DNA of 11,136 nt from an uncultured Alistipes sp. (GCA_958449275.1 CAUDHE010000075.1:1-11136), one strand, 5' to 3'. Shown: positions 1 to 7,394, counted from the stretch's first letter. The notes: generated by a model from the letters alone, not told the origin. Made by a program: numbers and translations.

Positions 1-33
1 GAGGGAACGCCGCGCTACAATTCTCAGAGGTAA

Positions 34-66
34 TTTGCGTTTTTTTCAAAATAAACGTTATATTTG
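34..66 (+). promoter_or_regulatory. Bacteroidetes-type promoter upstream of the lipoprotein gene
   Basis: TTTG at 34-37, a 21-nt spacer, and TATATTTG at 59-66 match both parts of the Bacteroidetes primary sigma-factor consensus (TTTG, N19-21, TAnnTTTG). The expected transcription start is only a few bases after position 66. This leaves almost no leader before the ATG at 75 and about 20 nt before the in-frame ATG at 93. It probably drives the co-directional genes that follow. The call is from motif match only. Confidence 0.7.
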
Positions 67-74
67 TATTTCGT

Positions 75-1223
75 ATGAAACACTTTGTGGGAATGAACAG
101 AGCAATTTTCGCGGCAATGTCGCTGCTGGCGGCATTGAGTTCGTGTCAGTCGTCTAAGGTGAAAATCACGGGACGTTTCGTCGGTTCGCCGGCCGATATG
201 GTATATTTGGAGCAGGTCGGTACGCTGGATCACAGCGTGATAGATTCGATAAAACTCGATGAGGACGGCGGATTTGCGCTGAAGATCGACAACGGCACTC
301 CGACTCCTACCCTTTACAACGTAATTTACGACAACGAACGTATTCCGTTGTTGCTCATGGCGGGCGACCGCGTCACGTTGCGTTCGGCGGGGAGCGTGTT
401 GCGTAACTACACCGTCGAGGGTGCACTCGAATCGGAGCTTCTGCGCGAGTTCAACAAGAGTTACATAGAGGGAGTGATGAAGCTCAACGATGCGGTTTCG
501 CGATATACGGCCGCCGACATCGACGACAAGAAGCGCGAGGAGATCGCCCGCGAATATACGCAGATTTATCGCGACATCAAGCGCAACCAGTTGCGTTTCA
601 TCGTCGAGCACAAGGATCGCATAGCGGCGGTGTACGCTCTGCGTCAGCGTCTGCCCAACGACGCCTATCTGTTCAACGGCGACAGCGACGTGATATATTA
701 CCGTACCGTGGCCGAAGGTATAGAACAGAGCTATCCCGAAAGTCCCTATCTGCCCATACTGCGCAGTCAGATAGCGCGTATGGATGCTCAGATAAGCCTG
801 CTTTCGCAGGTCAGGCAAACCAATTTCCCCGAGATCGCCATGCCCGACATGTACGGCAAGGAGATAAAACTGTCGTCGCTCGAAGGCAAGGTCATACTGC
901 TGCACTTCTGGTCGGCGGCCATCGGCAACGGGAATGCGATCAACGCCGATCTGAAGAAGATTTACGAGAAATATCACGACCGCGGATTCGAGATTTTCCA
1001 AGTGGCCGTCGATACGTCGAAAGCGGTGTGGATCAACGCCGTTCAGGAGCAGAAATTGCCGTGGATATCGGTGAGTGACCTGCTGGGCGATTCGTCGCCC
1101 GCGCTGGGTGTCTACAATATCGACAAACTGCCGTCGAACTACCTGATCGACCGTGAAGGCAATATCGTGGCCAAGGATCTGAGCGGCGATAAGCTCGACG
1201 CCGAAATACAAAAAAACATTTGA
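75..1223 (+). CDS. DUF4369/TlpA-like thioredoxin-fold lipoprotein lacking CxxC
   Basis: A predicted lipoprotein of 382 aa from the ATG at 75. Residues 7-24 form a short lipoprotein signal (N-R, a hydrophobic stretch, then lipobox L-S-S-C with C24 as the lipidated cysteine). From about residue 28 to 130 it resembles the DUF4369 domain common at the N terminus of Bacteroidetes TlpA-like proteins. A helical, charged middle follows, then a thioredoxin/AhpC-TSA-like domain from about residue 253 (F-P-E-I-A-M-P-D, later K-V-I-L-L-H-F-W). Where family members have W-C-x-x-C, this protein reads A-A-I-G-N-G, with I283 and G286 in place of both cysteines, so thiol-disulfide exchange is unlikely. The cis-Pro region (K-L-P-S-N-Y-L-I-D) is kept. 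The ATG at 93 is a credible alternative start: it gives a cleaner 17-residue signal and a better distance from the promoter. It lies 7 nt upstream of the lpxH-like gene. Its role is unknown; a cell-envelope binding or scaffold function is a guess. Confidence 0.8.
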   Translation: MKHFVGMNRAIFAAMSLLAALSSCQSSKVKITGRFVGSPADMVYLEQVGTLDHSVIDSIKLDEDGGFALKIDNGTPTPTLYNVIYDNERIPLLLMAGDRVTLRSAGSVLRNYTVEGALESELLREFNKSYIEGVMKLNDAVSRYTAADIDDKKREEIAREYTQIYRDIKRNQLRFIVEHKDRIAAVYALRQRLPNDAYLFNGDSDVIYYRTVAEGIEQSYPESPYLPILRSQIARMDAQISLLSQVRQTNFPEIAMPDMYGKEIKLSSLEGKVILLHFWSAAIGNGNAINADLKKIYEKYHDRGFEIFQVAVDTSKAVWINAVQEQKLPWISVSDLLGDSSPALGVYNIDKLPSNYLIDREGNIVAKDLSGDKLDAEIQKNI

Positions 1224-1230
1224 TAATATA

Positions 1231-1974
1231 ATGTACTATTTCGCCTCGGACGTTCATCTGGGAGCGGGCGACGAGCGGTCGTCCCGTTGCGTTGAGAAGC
1301 GTTTCACGAGGTGGCTCGACATGGCGGCGCAGGATGCCGACGCCATATTTCTGGCGGGCGACATCTTCGATTTTTGGTTCGAGTACGGCATGGTGATCCC
1401 TAAAGGCTTCGCGCGTACGTTGGGAAAATTTGCCGAACTGACCGATCGCGGGGTGCGAATAGTATTGCTGACCGGCAATCACGACATGTGGTGCCGTGAA
1501 TATCTCACGAGCGAGTGCGGCGTGGAGATCCGGTTTTCGCCGAGTTGCGTAACACTTGCGGGGCGTAAGATCTTCGTCGCTCACGGCGATAACATGAACA
1601 TCGGTGACAAGCCCGTGCTGCGTTTCATGAATGCCGTGTTCCGTTCGCGTTTGCTTCGAGCGGCGTTTTCGTGGTTGGTGCATCCCGACCTGGCTGTTCG
1701 ATTCGGACGGTGGTGGAGCGGCAAATCGCGCAAAAGCCATGCGTCGGAGAATCTGACGCGAGATTCGCTCGGATTTCTGATCGACTATGCCGGAGAGTAT
1801 AAGCGCGGGAATCCCGATATCGATTATATCGTTTTCGGCCATATGCACTATCCGTGCGACGTGCGCGAAGACGATCTGCGCGTCCTGTTTCTCGGGGCGT
1901 GGGACGATCCCCGACCCGTATACGCCGTGTTGGATGACAACGGCGAAATGGAACTCAAAAGATTCGAATCATGA
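1231..1974 (+). CDS. lpxH: UDP-2,3-diacylglucosamine diphosphatase (LpxH-like)
   Basis: A calcineurin-like metallophosphoesterase of 247 aa. LpxH hydrolyses UDP-2,3-diacylglucosamine to lipid X (2,3-diacylglucosamine 1-phosphate) and UMP, an early lipid A step at the inner face of the cytoplasmic membrane. All the two-metal-site motifs are visible in order: D7-x-H9, G-D44 followed by I-F-D-F-W, G-N83-H84-D85, A-H118-G-D120, and G-H204-M-H206. The G-D-I-F-D-F-W block and the length (E. coli LpxH is about 240 aa) favour LpxH over generic phosphoesterases. The central helical insert between H118 and H204, with several R, W and F residues, fits the lipid-binding cap of the family. The gene starts 7 nt after the lipoprotein stop and its TGA overlaps the thyA ATG (ATGA), so it is probably cotranscribed. 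LpxH-like paralogues exist in Bacteroidetes, so substrate identity is inferred from family. Confidence 0.87.
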   Translation: MYYFASDVHLGAGDERSSRCVEKRFTRWLDMAAQDADAIFLAGDIFDFWFEYGMVIPKGFARTLGKFAELTDRGVRIVLLTGNHDMWCREYLTSECGVEIRFSPSCVTLAGRKIFVAHGDNMNIGDKPVLRFMNAVFRSRLLRAAFSWLVHPDLAVRFGRWWSGKSRKSHASENLTRDSLGFLIDYAGEYKRGNPDIDYIVFGHMHYPCDVREDDLRVLFLGAWDDPRPVYAVLDDNGEMELKRFES

Positions 1975-2870
1975 AACAGTATCTCGATCTGCTGGAGAGG
2001 ATAATGCGCGACGGTGTGGTGAAGGGCGACCGTACGGGCACAGGCACGCGCAGCATATTCGGCCATCAGATGCGCTTCGATCTGGAGGAGGGTTTTCCTC
2101 TTCTTACCACCAAACGAGTGTTTCTGAAGGGGGTTATCCGCGAGCTGTTGTGGTTCCTCGCGGGCGACACCAATATCAAGTATCTGGTGGACAACGGCGT
2201 GCATATATGGGACAATGACGCCTACCGCTATTACAACGAACTATGCGTGCGTCACGGCGTGCTCCCCGTCACCGAGGAGGCGTTTCTCGCGGCTGCGCGG
2301 CAGGGAGTCGCTTCGCCGATCGACGGATATGTTTTCGGCGATCTGAATCATGTGTATGGTTATCAGTGGCGCAGTTGGCCGCGACCCGACGGAGGCGGCA
2401 TCGACCAGATACGTCAGGTGATAGAGACGATAAAGCATAATCCCGATTCGCGGCGCATGATAGTCTCGGCCTGGAATGTCGCCGAGGTGGACGACATGGC
2501 CCTGCCGCCGTGCCACGTGCTGTTTCAGTTCTATGCGGCCGAAGGGCGGCTGTCGTGTCAGCTCTACCAGCGCAGCGCCGATACTTTTCTGGGCGTGCCG
2601 TTCAACATAGCCTCGTATGCCCTGCTGACTATGATGATCGCGCAGGAGTGCGGTTTGCGTGCGGGCGAATTCATCCATACGCTGGGCGATGCGCATCTGT
2701 ATCTCAATCATATGGAGCAGGCTGCCGAGCAGTTGTCGCGCACGCCGCGTCCCCTGCCCCGCATGAGGCTCAATCCCGACGTGAAGTCGGTGTTCGATTT
2801 CCGTTACGACGATTTCATGCTTGAGGGTTACGATCCGTGGCCTGCCATAAAGGCGCCCATGTCGTTCTGA
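1971..2870 (+). CDS. thyA: Thymidylate synthase
   Basis: Cytosolic ThyA (299 aa) converts dUMP and 5,10-methylene-tetrahydrofolate to dTMP and dihydrofolate. The phosphate-binding D-R21-T-G-T-G motif is at the expected N-terminal position. F-P-L-L-T-T-K-R and E-L-L-W-F-L-x-G-D-T-N follow, and the nucleophile is C181 in P-P-C-H. The dUMP-binding Q-R-S-A-D and G-V-P-F-N-I-A-S-Y stretches are present, as is the conserved C-terminal end (K-A-P-M-S-F). It is about 35 residues longer than E. coli ThyA (264 aa). The extra length lies between roughly residues 87 and 120, in the same place where Lactobacillus-type enzymes carry an insertion. The ATG overlaps the upstream stop codon (ATGA), and folA begins 21 nt downstream, the common thyA-folA pairing that recycles dihydrofolate. 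No catalytic residue appears to be missing. Confidence 0.98.
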   Translation: MKQYLDLLERIMRDGVVKGDRTGTGTRSIFGHQMRFDLEEGFPLLTTKRVFLKGVIRELLWFLAGDTNIKYLVDNGVHIWDNDAYRYYNELCVRHGVLPVTEEAFLAAARQGVASPIDGYVFGDLNHVYGYQWRSWPRPDGGGIDQIRQVIETIKHNPDSRRMIVSAWNVAEVDDMALPPCHVLFQFYAAEGRLSCQLYQRSADTFLGVPFNIASYALLTMMIAQECGLRAGEFIHTLGDAHLYLNHMEQAAEQLSRTPRPLPRMRLNPDVKSVFDFRYDDFMLEGYDPWPAIKAPMSF

Positions 2871-2891
2871 TCCGTCTAAATACGCAATATT

Positions 2892-3371
2892 ATGGTAAGC
2901 ATCATCGTTGCCGTTGCCGCCAACGGCGTGATAGGCGATAACAATTCGCTTTTGTGGCATATCTCCGAGGATCTGCGCAACTTCAAACGCATCACTTCGG
3001 GACACCCCGTGATAATGGGCCGCAAGACATTCGAGTCGCTCGGCCGCCCGCTGCCTAACCGCACCAACGTGGTGGTGAGTCGTACGGTGACCGAGATAGA
3101 GGGGTGTCGCGTGGCCGCGTCGCTCGGCGAGGCGCTCGCCATGTTTCCCGCGGACGAGGAGGTGTTCGTTATCGGCGGGGCGCAGATCTATGCGCAGGCG
3201 TTCGATGCGGCGGATAAGGTATATATAACCCGCGTGGGGCGCGATTACGAGGGCGACACCTCGTTTCCCGAGTGGGACGAGACCCGATGGCGTCTTACGT
3301 CGCGCGAGGCGTTTCCCCGCGGCGAGAAATACCCTTATCCCTTCGCGTTCGAGGAGTACGAACGAATATGA
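2892..3371 (+). CDS. folA: Dihydrofolate reductase
   Basis: FolA (159 aa, the length of E. coli DHFR) reduces dihydrofolate to tetrahydrofolate with NADPH, regenerating the cofactor oxidised by the adjacent thymidylate synthase. Visible motifs: the N-terminal strand and Met20-loop region (A-A-N-G-V-I-G-D), W22, and the catalytic acid D27 in S-E-D-L. The NADPH-binding V-I-M-G-R-K-T-F-E-S-L-G and the V-I-G-G-A-Q-I-Y motif with its cis Gly-Gly follow. Position 21 is Leu where E. coli has Pro. The gene lies 21 nt after thyA and 34 nt before the glycoside hydrolase gene, all on the same strand. It is a chromosomal housekeeping type and not obviously a mobile trimethoprim-resistance dfr. Confidence 0.97.
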   Translation: MVSIIVAVAANGVIGDNNSLLWHISEDLRNFKRITSGHPVIMGRKTFESLGRPLPNRTNVVVSRTVTEIEGCRVAASLGEALAMFPADEEVFVIGGAQIYAQAFDAADKVYITRVGRDYEGDTSFPEWDETRWRLTSREAFPRGEKYPYPFAFEEYERI

Positions 3372-3405
3372 GAGACGATTATCCGAACTTAAAACCGCAT
3401 AACCC

Positions 3406-5442
3406 GTGAAACTCAAGATCTTTACCGCAGCCCTTTGCGTGCTTGCCGCCGTCGGGGCCTCGGCAGCGGGCAAATCCCGCAATGCCGAACGTCCGCAACC
3501 CGTATTCAATCGCGCGCCTCTGATCGAGACGCCGTATGCCCAGCTACCTATCGGAGAGATCCGCCCCGAGGGATGGCTCCGCGCACAGATGCAGACCATG
3601 CTCGACGGCATGACGGGGAATCTGGACGAGGTGTACGAATCGGTGGTGGGCGATAATAACGCATGGCTCGGCGGCGAGGGAGACGCGTGGGAGCGCGGTC
3701 CCTACTGGATCGACGGCGCGCTGCCCATGGCCCATATAATGAACGACGAGAAACTGAAGGCCAAGGCCGACAAATGGGTCGAGGCGATTCTCGCGAGTCA
3801 GAAGGATAACGGTTACTTCGGTCCCGATACTGACCGTCCGTACGTCAAGGGCATGCAGCGCGACAATTCGGCCGACTGGTGGCCCCGCATGGTGGCGCTG
3901 AAGATATTGCAGCAACACTACATGGCCACGGGCGATCGGCGTGTCATCGATTTCATGACGCGCTATTTCCGCTATCAGGCCGAGATGCTGCCCTCCGCAC
4001 CGCTCGGCCGATGGACATTCTGGGCCACCGAACGCGGCGGCGACAATCTGCTGATCGTGCATTGGCTGTATAACATTACGGGCGACGCCGAGCTGCTTCG
4101 CTTGGGTGAGCTTATCCACAGCCAGTCGGCCGACTGGACGGCGCGTTTTACGACCGACGATCATCTTTACCGTCAGAACTCGTTGCATTGCGTGAACCTC
4201 GCGCAGGGGTTCAAGGAACCCGTCGTATTCTACCAGCAATCGAAACAGGACGAGCATTTGCAGGCTCCGCACGAGGCTCTTCGCCGCATACGCCGCACCA
4301 TCGGATTCCCCACGGGTTTGTGGGCGGGCGACGAACTGCTTCACTTCGGCGATCCCGCCCGAGGCTCGGAGCTGTGCACTGCCGTGGAGATGATGTATTC
4401 ACTCGAGGAGATGTACCGCATAACGGGCGATAACACGTATGCCGATCTTCTGGAGCGCATCGCCTACAATGCCCTGCCGACGCAGATTACCGACGGCGGC
4501 GACGCACGTCAGTACTATCAGCAGATCAATCAGGTGAAAGTGACGCGCGAACGACGCAACTTCTCGACGCCGCACGCAGATACCGATATCCTTTTCGGAC
4601 AGCTTACCGGATACCCGTGCTGCACGTGCAATCTCCATCAGGGATGGCCCAAGTTCGTGCAGAATCTGTGGTACAAGACTTCGGACGGCGGTTTGGCCGC
4701 AATGGTTTACGCGCCGTCGACCCTCACCACCACTCTTGCGTCGGGCGCCGATGTTATCGTGACCGAGCATACGTGTTATCCCTTCGAGGAGCAGGTTCGT
4801 TTCACCGTCGCGCTCCCGTCGCGCAAGCATCGTACGGCCGAATTTCCGCTGGAGCTGCGCATTCCGTCGTGGTGCGACGGATATGCTGTCGCGATTAACG
4901 GCGAGAAGGTCGCTCCCGTGGAGGTGCGCCGTGGTACGGTTCGGGTGGCCCGCACGTGGAACGACGGCGACGAGGTGACTGTCGAGTTCGGTGCGCCGAT
5001 CCGCGTGTCGTACTGGTACGACGATGCTGCCGTCATCGAGCGCGGTCCGCTGGTTTACGCTCTGCGCATGGAGGAGCGTTGGAGCCGTCATGAGTGTGAC
5101 GACGAGCCCGATTTGGGCAGTTACTATTACGAGGTGACCTCTCCTACGCAGTGGAACGTGGCTCTGCGCCGCGACGATCTGCGCGACGAGAACATCGCTT
5201 CGCGCTTCTCGGTCGAGAGGTCGGAGTGCGGCGATGCCCCGTGGTCGCTCGGAGCGGCTCCCATAGCCATCAGAGGTAAGGCGAAGGTTTTGCCCGAGTG
5301 GCGTCTCGACCGCAATTCGGCCGCATCGTTCTGCTTCATGACTCAGCAGGCTCCCGCGGGCGAGGTGGGGCCCGAGGCGGATATAACGTTGATCCCTTAC
5401 GGCTGTACCACGTTGCGTATTACCGAATTCCCCGTGAGGTAG
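3406..5442 (+). CDS. Secreted DUF1680 glycoside hydrolase, beta-L-arabinofuranosidase-like (GH127/GH146 type)
   Basis: A 678-aa protein from a GTG start. The start is supported by the ideal signal peptide it gives: M-K-L-K, a hydrophobic core, and a likely signal peptidase I cut after A-S-A near residue 20. This implies a periplasmic or exported enzyme. The N-terminal P-I-G-E-I-R-P-E-G-W-L is the classic entry to the DUF1680 (alpha/alpha)6-barrel. Characterised GH127 enzymes use a zinc-bound cysteine nucleophile, with ligands in an E-x-C motif and a downstream C-C pair. Here E322-L-C324 and C405-C406-T-C408-N409 match that spacing, with C405 as the predicted nucleophile and E310 as a candidate acid/base. 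The C-terminal third looks like the beta-sandwich module. The usual C-C-P-P-N reads C-C-T-C-N, adding a third cysteine. It follows folA by 34 nt and is followed by a GC hairpin. No SusC/SusD, sensor or second hydrolase is nearby, so the glycan is unknown. The fold is confident; arabinofuranose specificity is inferred. Confidence 0.85.
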   Translation: MKLKIFTAALCVLAAVGASAAGKSRNAERPQPVFNRAPLIETPYAQLPIGEIRPEGWLRAQMQTMLDGMTGNLDEVYESVVGDNNAWLGGEGDAWERGPYWIDGALPMAHIMNDEKLKAKADKWVEAILASQKDNGYFGPDTDRPYVKGMQRDNSADWWPRMVALKILQQHYMATGDRRVIDFMTRYFRYQAEMLPSAPLGRWTFWATERGGDNLLIVHWLYNITGDAELLRLGELIHSQSADWTARFTTDDHLYRQNSLHCVNLAQGFKEPVVFYQQSKQDEHLQAPHEALRRIRRTIGFPTGLWAGDELLHFGDPARGSELCTAVEMMYSLEEMYRITGDNTYADLLERIAYNALPTQITDGGDARQYYQQINQVKVTRERRNFSTPHADTDILFGQLTGYPCCTCNLHQGWPKFVQNLWYKTSDGGLAAMVYAPSTLTTTLASGADVIVTEHTCYPFEEQVRFTVALPSRKHRTAEFPLELRIPSWCDGYAVAINGEKVAPVEVRRGTVRVARTWNDGDEVTVEFGAPIRVSYWYDDAAVIERGPLVYALRMEERWSRHECDDEPDLGSYYYEVTSPTQWNVALRRDDLRDENIASRFSVERSECGDAPWSLGAAPIAIRGKAKVLPEWRLDRNSAASFCFMTQQAPAGEVGPEADITLIPYGCTTLRITEFPVR

Positions 5443-5459
5443 CGCGGCCTGTGGCCGCG
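5443..5459 (+). repeat. GC-rich hairpin directly after the hydrolase stop codon
   Basis: CGCGGCC and GGCCGCG form a perfect 7-bp GC-only stem around a TGT loop, starting at the base after the TAG stop. No T run follows, so it is not a standard intrinsic terminator. It may stabilise the transcript 3' end or act as a pause site. Confidence 0.5.
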
Positions 5460-5571
5460 GGTGGACGACCATCGGATACGATTTGGCCGTATTCCGCATT
5501 GGCACATTGACGTGCGCGGTGTCGCCTCCCGAAAAATAGGTATTTATACCACCTGCCGCCACATCGGTTTG

Positions 5572-5606
5572 AAGTAACTTTGCGAAGCAAGCAAAGTTAC
5601 TTTTTT
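5572..5606 (+). terminator. Perfect 12-bp inverted repeat with T run: terminator and/or operator
   Basis: AAGTAACTTTGC (5572-5583) and GCAAAGTTACTT (5591-5602) are perfect reverse complements around a 7-nt loop. The two final T of the right arm run into TTTT, giving six T in a row. As RNA this is a plausible intrinsic terminator for the upstream operon. However, the left arm also holds a consensus -7 promoter element, and the T run ends 2 nt before the next ATG. The palindrome could instead be an operator or a 5' leader element of the Hdr-like operon. The sequence cannot decide between these. Confidence 0.6.
5575..5582 (+). promoter_or_regulatory. Candidate -7 promoter element of the Hdr-like operon
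   Basis: TAACTTTG matches the Bacteroidetes -7 consensus TAnnTTTG exactly and sits 26 nt before the ATG at 5609. The expected -33 box is weak: with a 19-nt spacer the bases at 5552-5555 are CCTG, sharing only TG with TTTG. A regulated or activator-dependent promoter is possible. Transcription would begin within the loop or right arm of the inverted repeat. Confidence 0.5.
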
Positions 5607-5608
5607 AT

Positions 5609-6304
5609 ATGGGTAAATATTTCGATATGCTGCTCGAAGACATCCGCCTGCGAGAGGGACTCACCGCATGTATGAATTGCGGGGTCTGCACGGCGGTATG
5701 CCCCGCGGCGGCATTTTACAATTACGACCCGCGTCAGATAGTCAGTACGGTGCAGACTCGCGACGACGATGCGATAGAGGCTCTGATGAAGAGCGACACC
5801 ATATGGTATTGCGGCGAGTGCATGTCGTGCCGTCCGCGCTGTCCGCGCGCCAACACCCCGGGATATGTCATTCAGGCGTTGCGCAACTTGTCGCAGAAGC
5901 TCGGTTTTTTCGTCGAAAGCGAGAAAGGACGCCAGCAGCTCGCGCTCAAAAGGGCCATAGGCGAGAATATTCTGCGTACGGGTTATTGTATCGTCCCTCA
6001 GCTCGTCAAAGCCGAGATGCACCCCGAGCAGGGCACCGTGTGGAAATGGATTCTCGACAACGACGAGGAGGTGTACGGCCGTTTCGCCGATAACTACAAC
6101 CGCGAAGGTGCGGGTGCTTTGCGCAAAGTGAGCGATGATACCCTCGACGAGATACGCCGCATATTCGACATCACGGGCGGTACCGAAATGTTCGAGACCA
6201 TCGAGCGCCATTCCGACCGCAAGGCCCGTGAAATGGGGTACGACGGCGCCGACGAGCAATACTTCACGGATATCTACACCCGTAATTCCAACGAGCATTA
6301 TTGA
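5609..6304 (+). CDS. HdrC-like 4Fe-4S electron-transfer subunit (first copy)
   Basis: A soluble 231-aa protein with two ferredoxin-type [4Fe-4S] motifs spaced as in heterodisulfide reductase subunit C: C21-x2-C24-x2-C27-x3-C31-P and C68-x2-C71-x2-C74-x3-C78-P. In Hdr-type complexes HdrC relays electrons between the flavoprotein HdrA and the CCG-domain subunit HdrB. The roughly 150 residues after the second motif are helical and charged and hold no further cysteine cluster; HdrC from methanogens is usually shorter. The ATG at 5609 is chosen because residues 1-20 lead naturally into the first motif and it follows the promoter-like element closely. The next gene begins 4 nt after the stop. No membrane segment or signal peptide is seen. 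Similar ferredoxin domains occur in other oxidoreductases, but the neighbouring HdrB- and HdrA-like genes make the assignment firm. Confidence 0.87.
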   Translation: MGKYFDMLLEDIRLREGLTACMNCGVCTAVCPAAAFYNYDPRQIVSTVQTRDDDAIEALMKSDTIWYCGECMSCRPRCPRANTPGYVIQALRNLSQKLGFFVESEKGRQQLALKRAIGENILRTGYCIVPQLVKAEMHPEQGTVWKWILDNDEEVYGRFADNYNREGAGALRKVSDDTLDEIRRIFDITGGTEMFETIERHSDRKAREMGYDGADEQYFTDIYTRNSNEHY

Positions 6305-6308
6305 GCCT

Positions 6309-7394
6309 ATGAAACGATCGAGCTGGACAGAATACCAGAAAGACATAGCCGACAACGATTACTATTACGCCCGCAGCTGCATACGTCAGAATTTCTTTCC
6401 GGGCAGCGAAAAGGTGTTCCTGAACATCATCGGCAAAGATCTGGGTCGCAACATATTCGACGATCCCGCCCACACCTCGTGCACGGGCATCGGCTATCAT
6501 TCGGACATAGTTCCGCTGGAGACCATCATGACCGTGGTGGCGCGTCAGTTCGCCCTGATGAGCGAGGCGGGCTACGAGAATCTGACATCTTCGTGCATCA
6601 CTTCGTTCGGCGTCTACACCGAGCTGCTCGCCACGTGGGAGGAGTTTCCCGAGACGGAGGAGAAGACGCGCGAAAATCTCTATAAGGCTACGGGCCGCGA
6701 GTTCCGCAAGCCCAAGAATCTGGCTCATACGTCGGACGTGATATTTCACCACCGCGAGGAGATCGCGGCCAAGGCCCGTCGCAAGTTGGTTAACGCCTAC
6801 ACGGGCGAACCGTTGCGCGTGGTGGAGCACATAGGTTGCCACTATGCCAAGATATTCCCCAAATCGGGAATCGGCGGATCGGAGTTTCCATACGTGCTGG
6901 CCGGTATGGTGGAGTCGTGGGGCGGACAGATAGTCGACTATCCCGAGCGACGTCACTGCTGCGGATTCGGATTCCGCAACTATTTGGTGCAGGCGAACCG
7001 AGGCTATTCGGTGGCCAATTCGCACAAGAAGCTGGAGAGCATGGCTCCCTACAAGCCCGATTTCATAGTGTGCAACTGCCCCGGGTGCGCTATGTTCCTC
7101 GACAAGTGGCAGTATACCATAGCCGAAATGGAGGGACAGACCTACGGTCAGAACGGTTGCGGCATCCCCGTGCTCACCTACGAGGAGATGGCGGGTCTGG
7201 TGCTGGGTTACGACCCGTGGGAGCTGGGAATGCAGATGCACCAAGTGGATGTCGAGCCGCTGTTGGATAAAATGGGCGTTGAGTACGATCCGTCGGCCAA
7301 ATATCTGGGGCGCAACGGAAAGTACATAGGCAAGCCCGAGCGGGCGATAGTAAACAGTTGTTCGCGGGATACGCTTTACAAGATCAAACGGTAG
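6309..7394 (+). CDS. HdrB-like CCG-domain subunit with degenerate N-terminal CCG motif
   Basis: A soluble 361-aa HdrB-family protein. HdrB subunits carry two cysteine-rich CCG domains (C, about 31-39 residues, C-C, about 35-38 residues, C-x-x-C) that hold noncubane [4Fe-4S] clusters where disulfides are handled. The C-terminal domain is intact: C177, C217-C218-G, then C255 and C257-P-G-C260. The N-terminal one is degraded: C24 is kept, but the pair reads S57-C58-T-G and the last motif is C96-I-T-S99. One catalytic cluster is therefore likely instead of two. A family-typical end (I-P-V-L-T-Y-E-E-M-A, then D-P-W-E-L-G) is followed by an extra basic tail of about 35 residues. The ATG at 6309 is preferred: it lies 4 nt after the previous stop, whereas an in-frame extension upstream would overlap that gene by about 170 nt. 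The flavoprotein gene starts 2 nt downstream. Confidence 0.88.
   Translation: MKRSSWTEYQKDIADNDYYYARSCIRQNFFPGSEKVFLNIIGKDLGRNIFDDPAHTSCTGIGYHSDIVPLETIMTVVARQFALMSEAGYENLTSSCITSFGVYTELLATWEEFPETEEKTRENLYKATGREFRKPKNLAHTSDVIFHHREEIAAKARRKLVNAYTGEPLRVVEHIGCHYAKIFPKSGIGGSEFPYVLAGMVESWGGQIVDYPERRHCCGFGFRNYLVQANRGYSVANSHKKLESMAPYKPDFIVCNCPGCAMFLDKWQYTIAEMEGQTYGQNGCGIPVLTYEEMAGLVLGYDPWELGMQMHQVDVEPLLDKMGVEYDPSAKYLGRNGKYIGKPERAIVNSCSRDTLYKIKR

Noticed and set aside
24..1211. Long minus-strand open frame opposite the lipoprotein gene
   Set aside because: It is antisense to a gene with clear lipobox and domain signatures. Its translation is rich in H, R and Q with no recognisable motif, as expected from the complement of GC-rich coding DNA.
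2241..3611. 456-codon minus-strand open frame spanning thyA, folA and the hydrolase start
   Set aside because: It crosses three well-supported plus-strand genes, and its translation shows no domain. Long antisense frames are common at this base composition.
6135..6308. Upstream extension of the HdrB-like gene
   Set aside because: The frame is open, but the extra 58 residues overlap the HdrC-like gene and are low in family-like sequence. The ATG at 6309 fits the operon spacing and the family N terminus.
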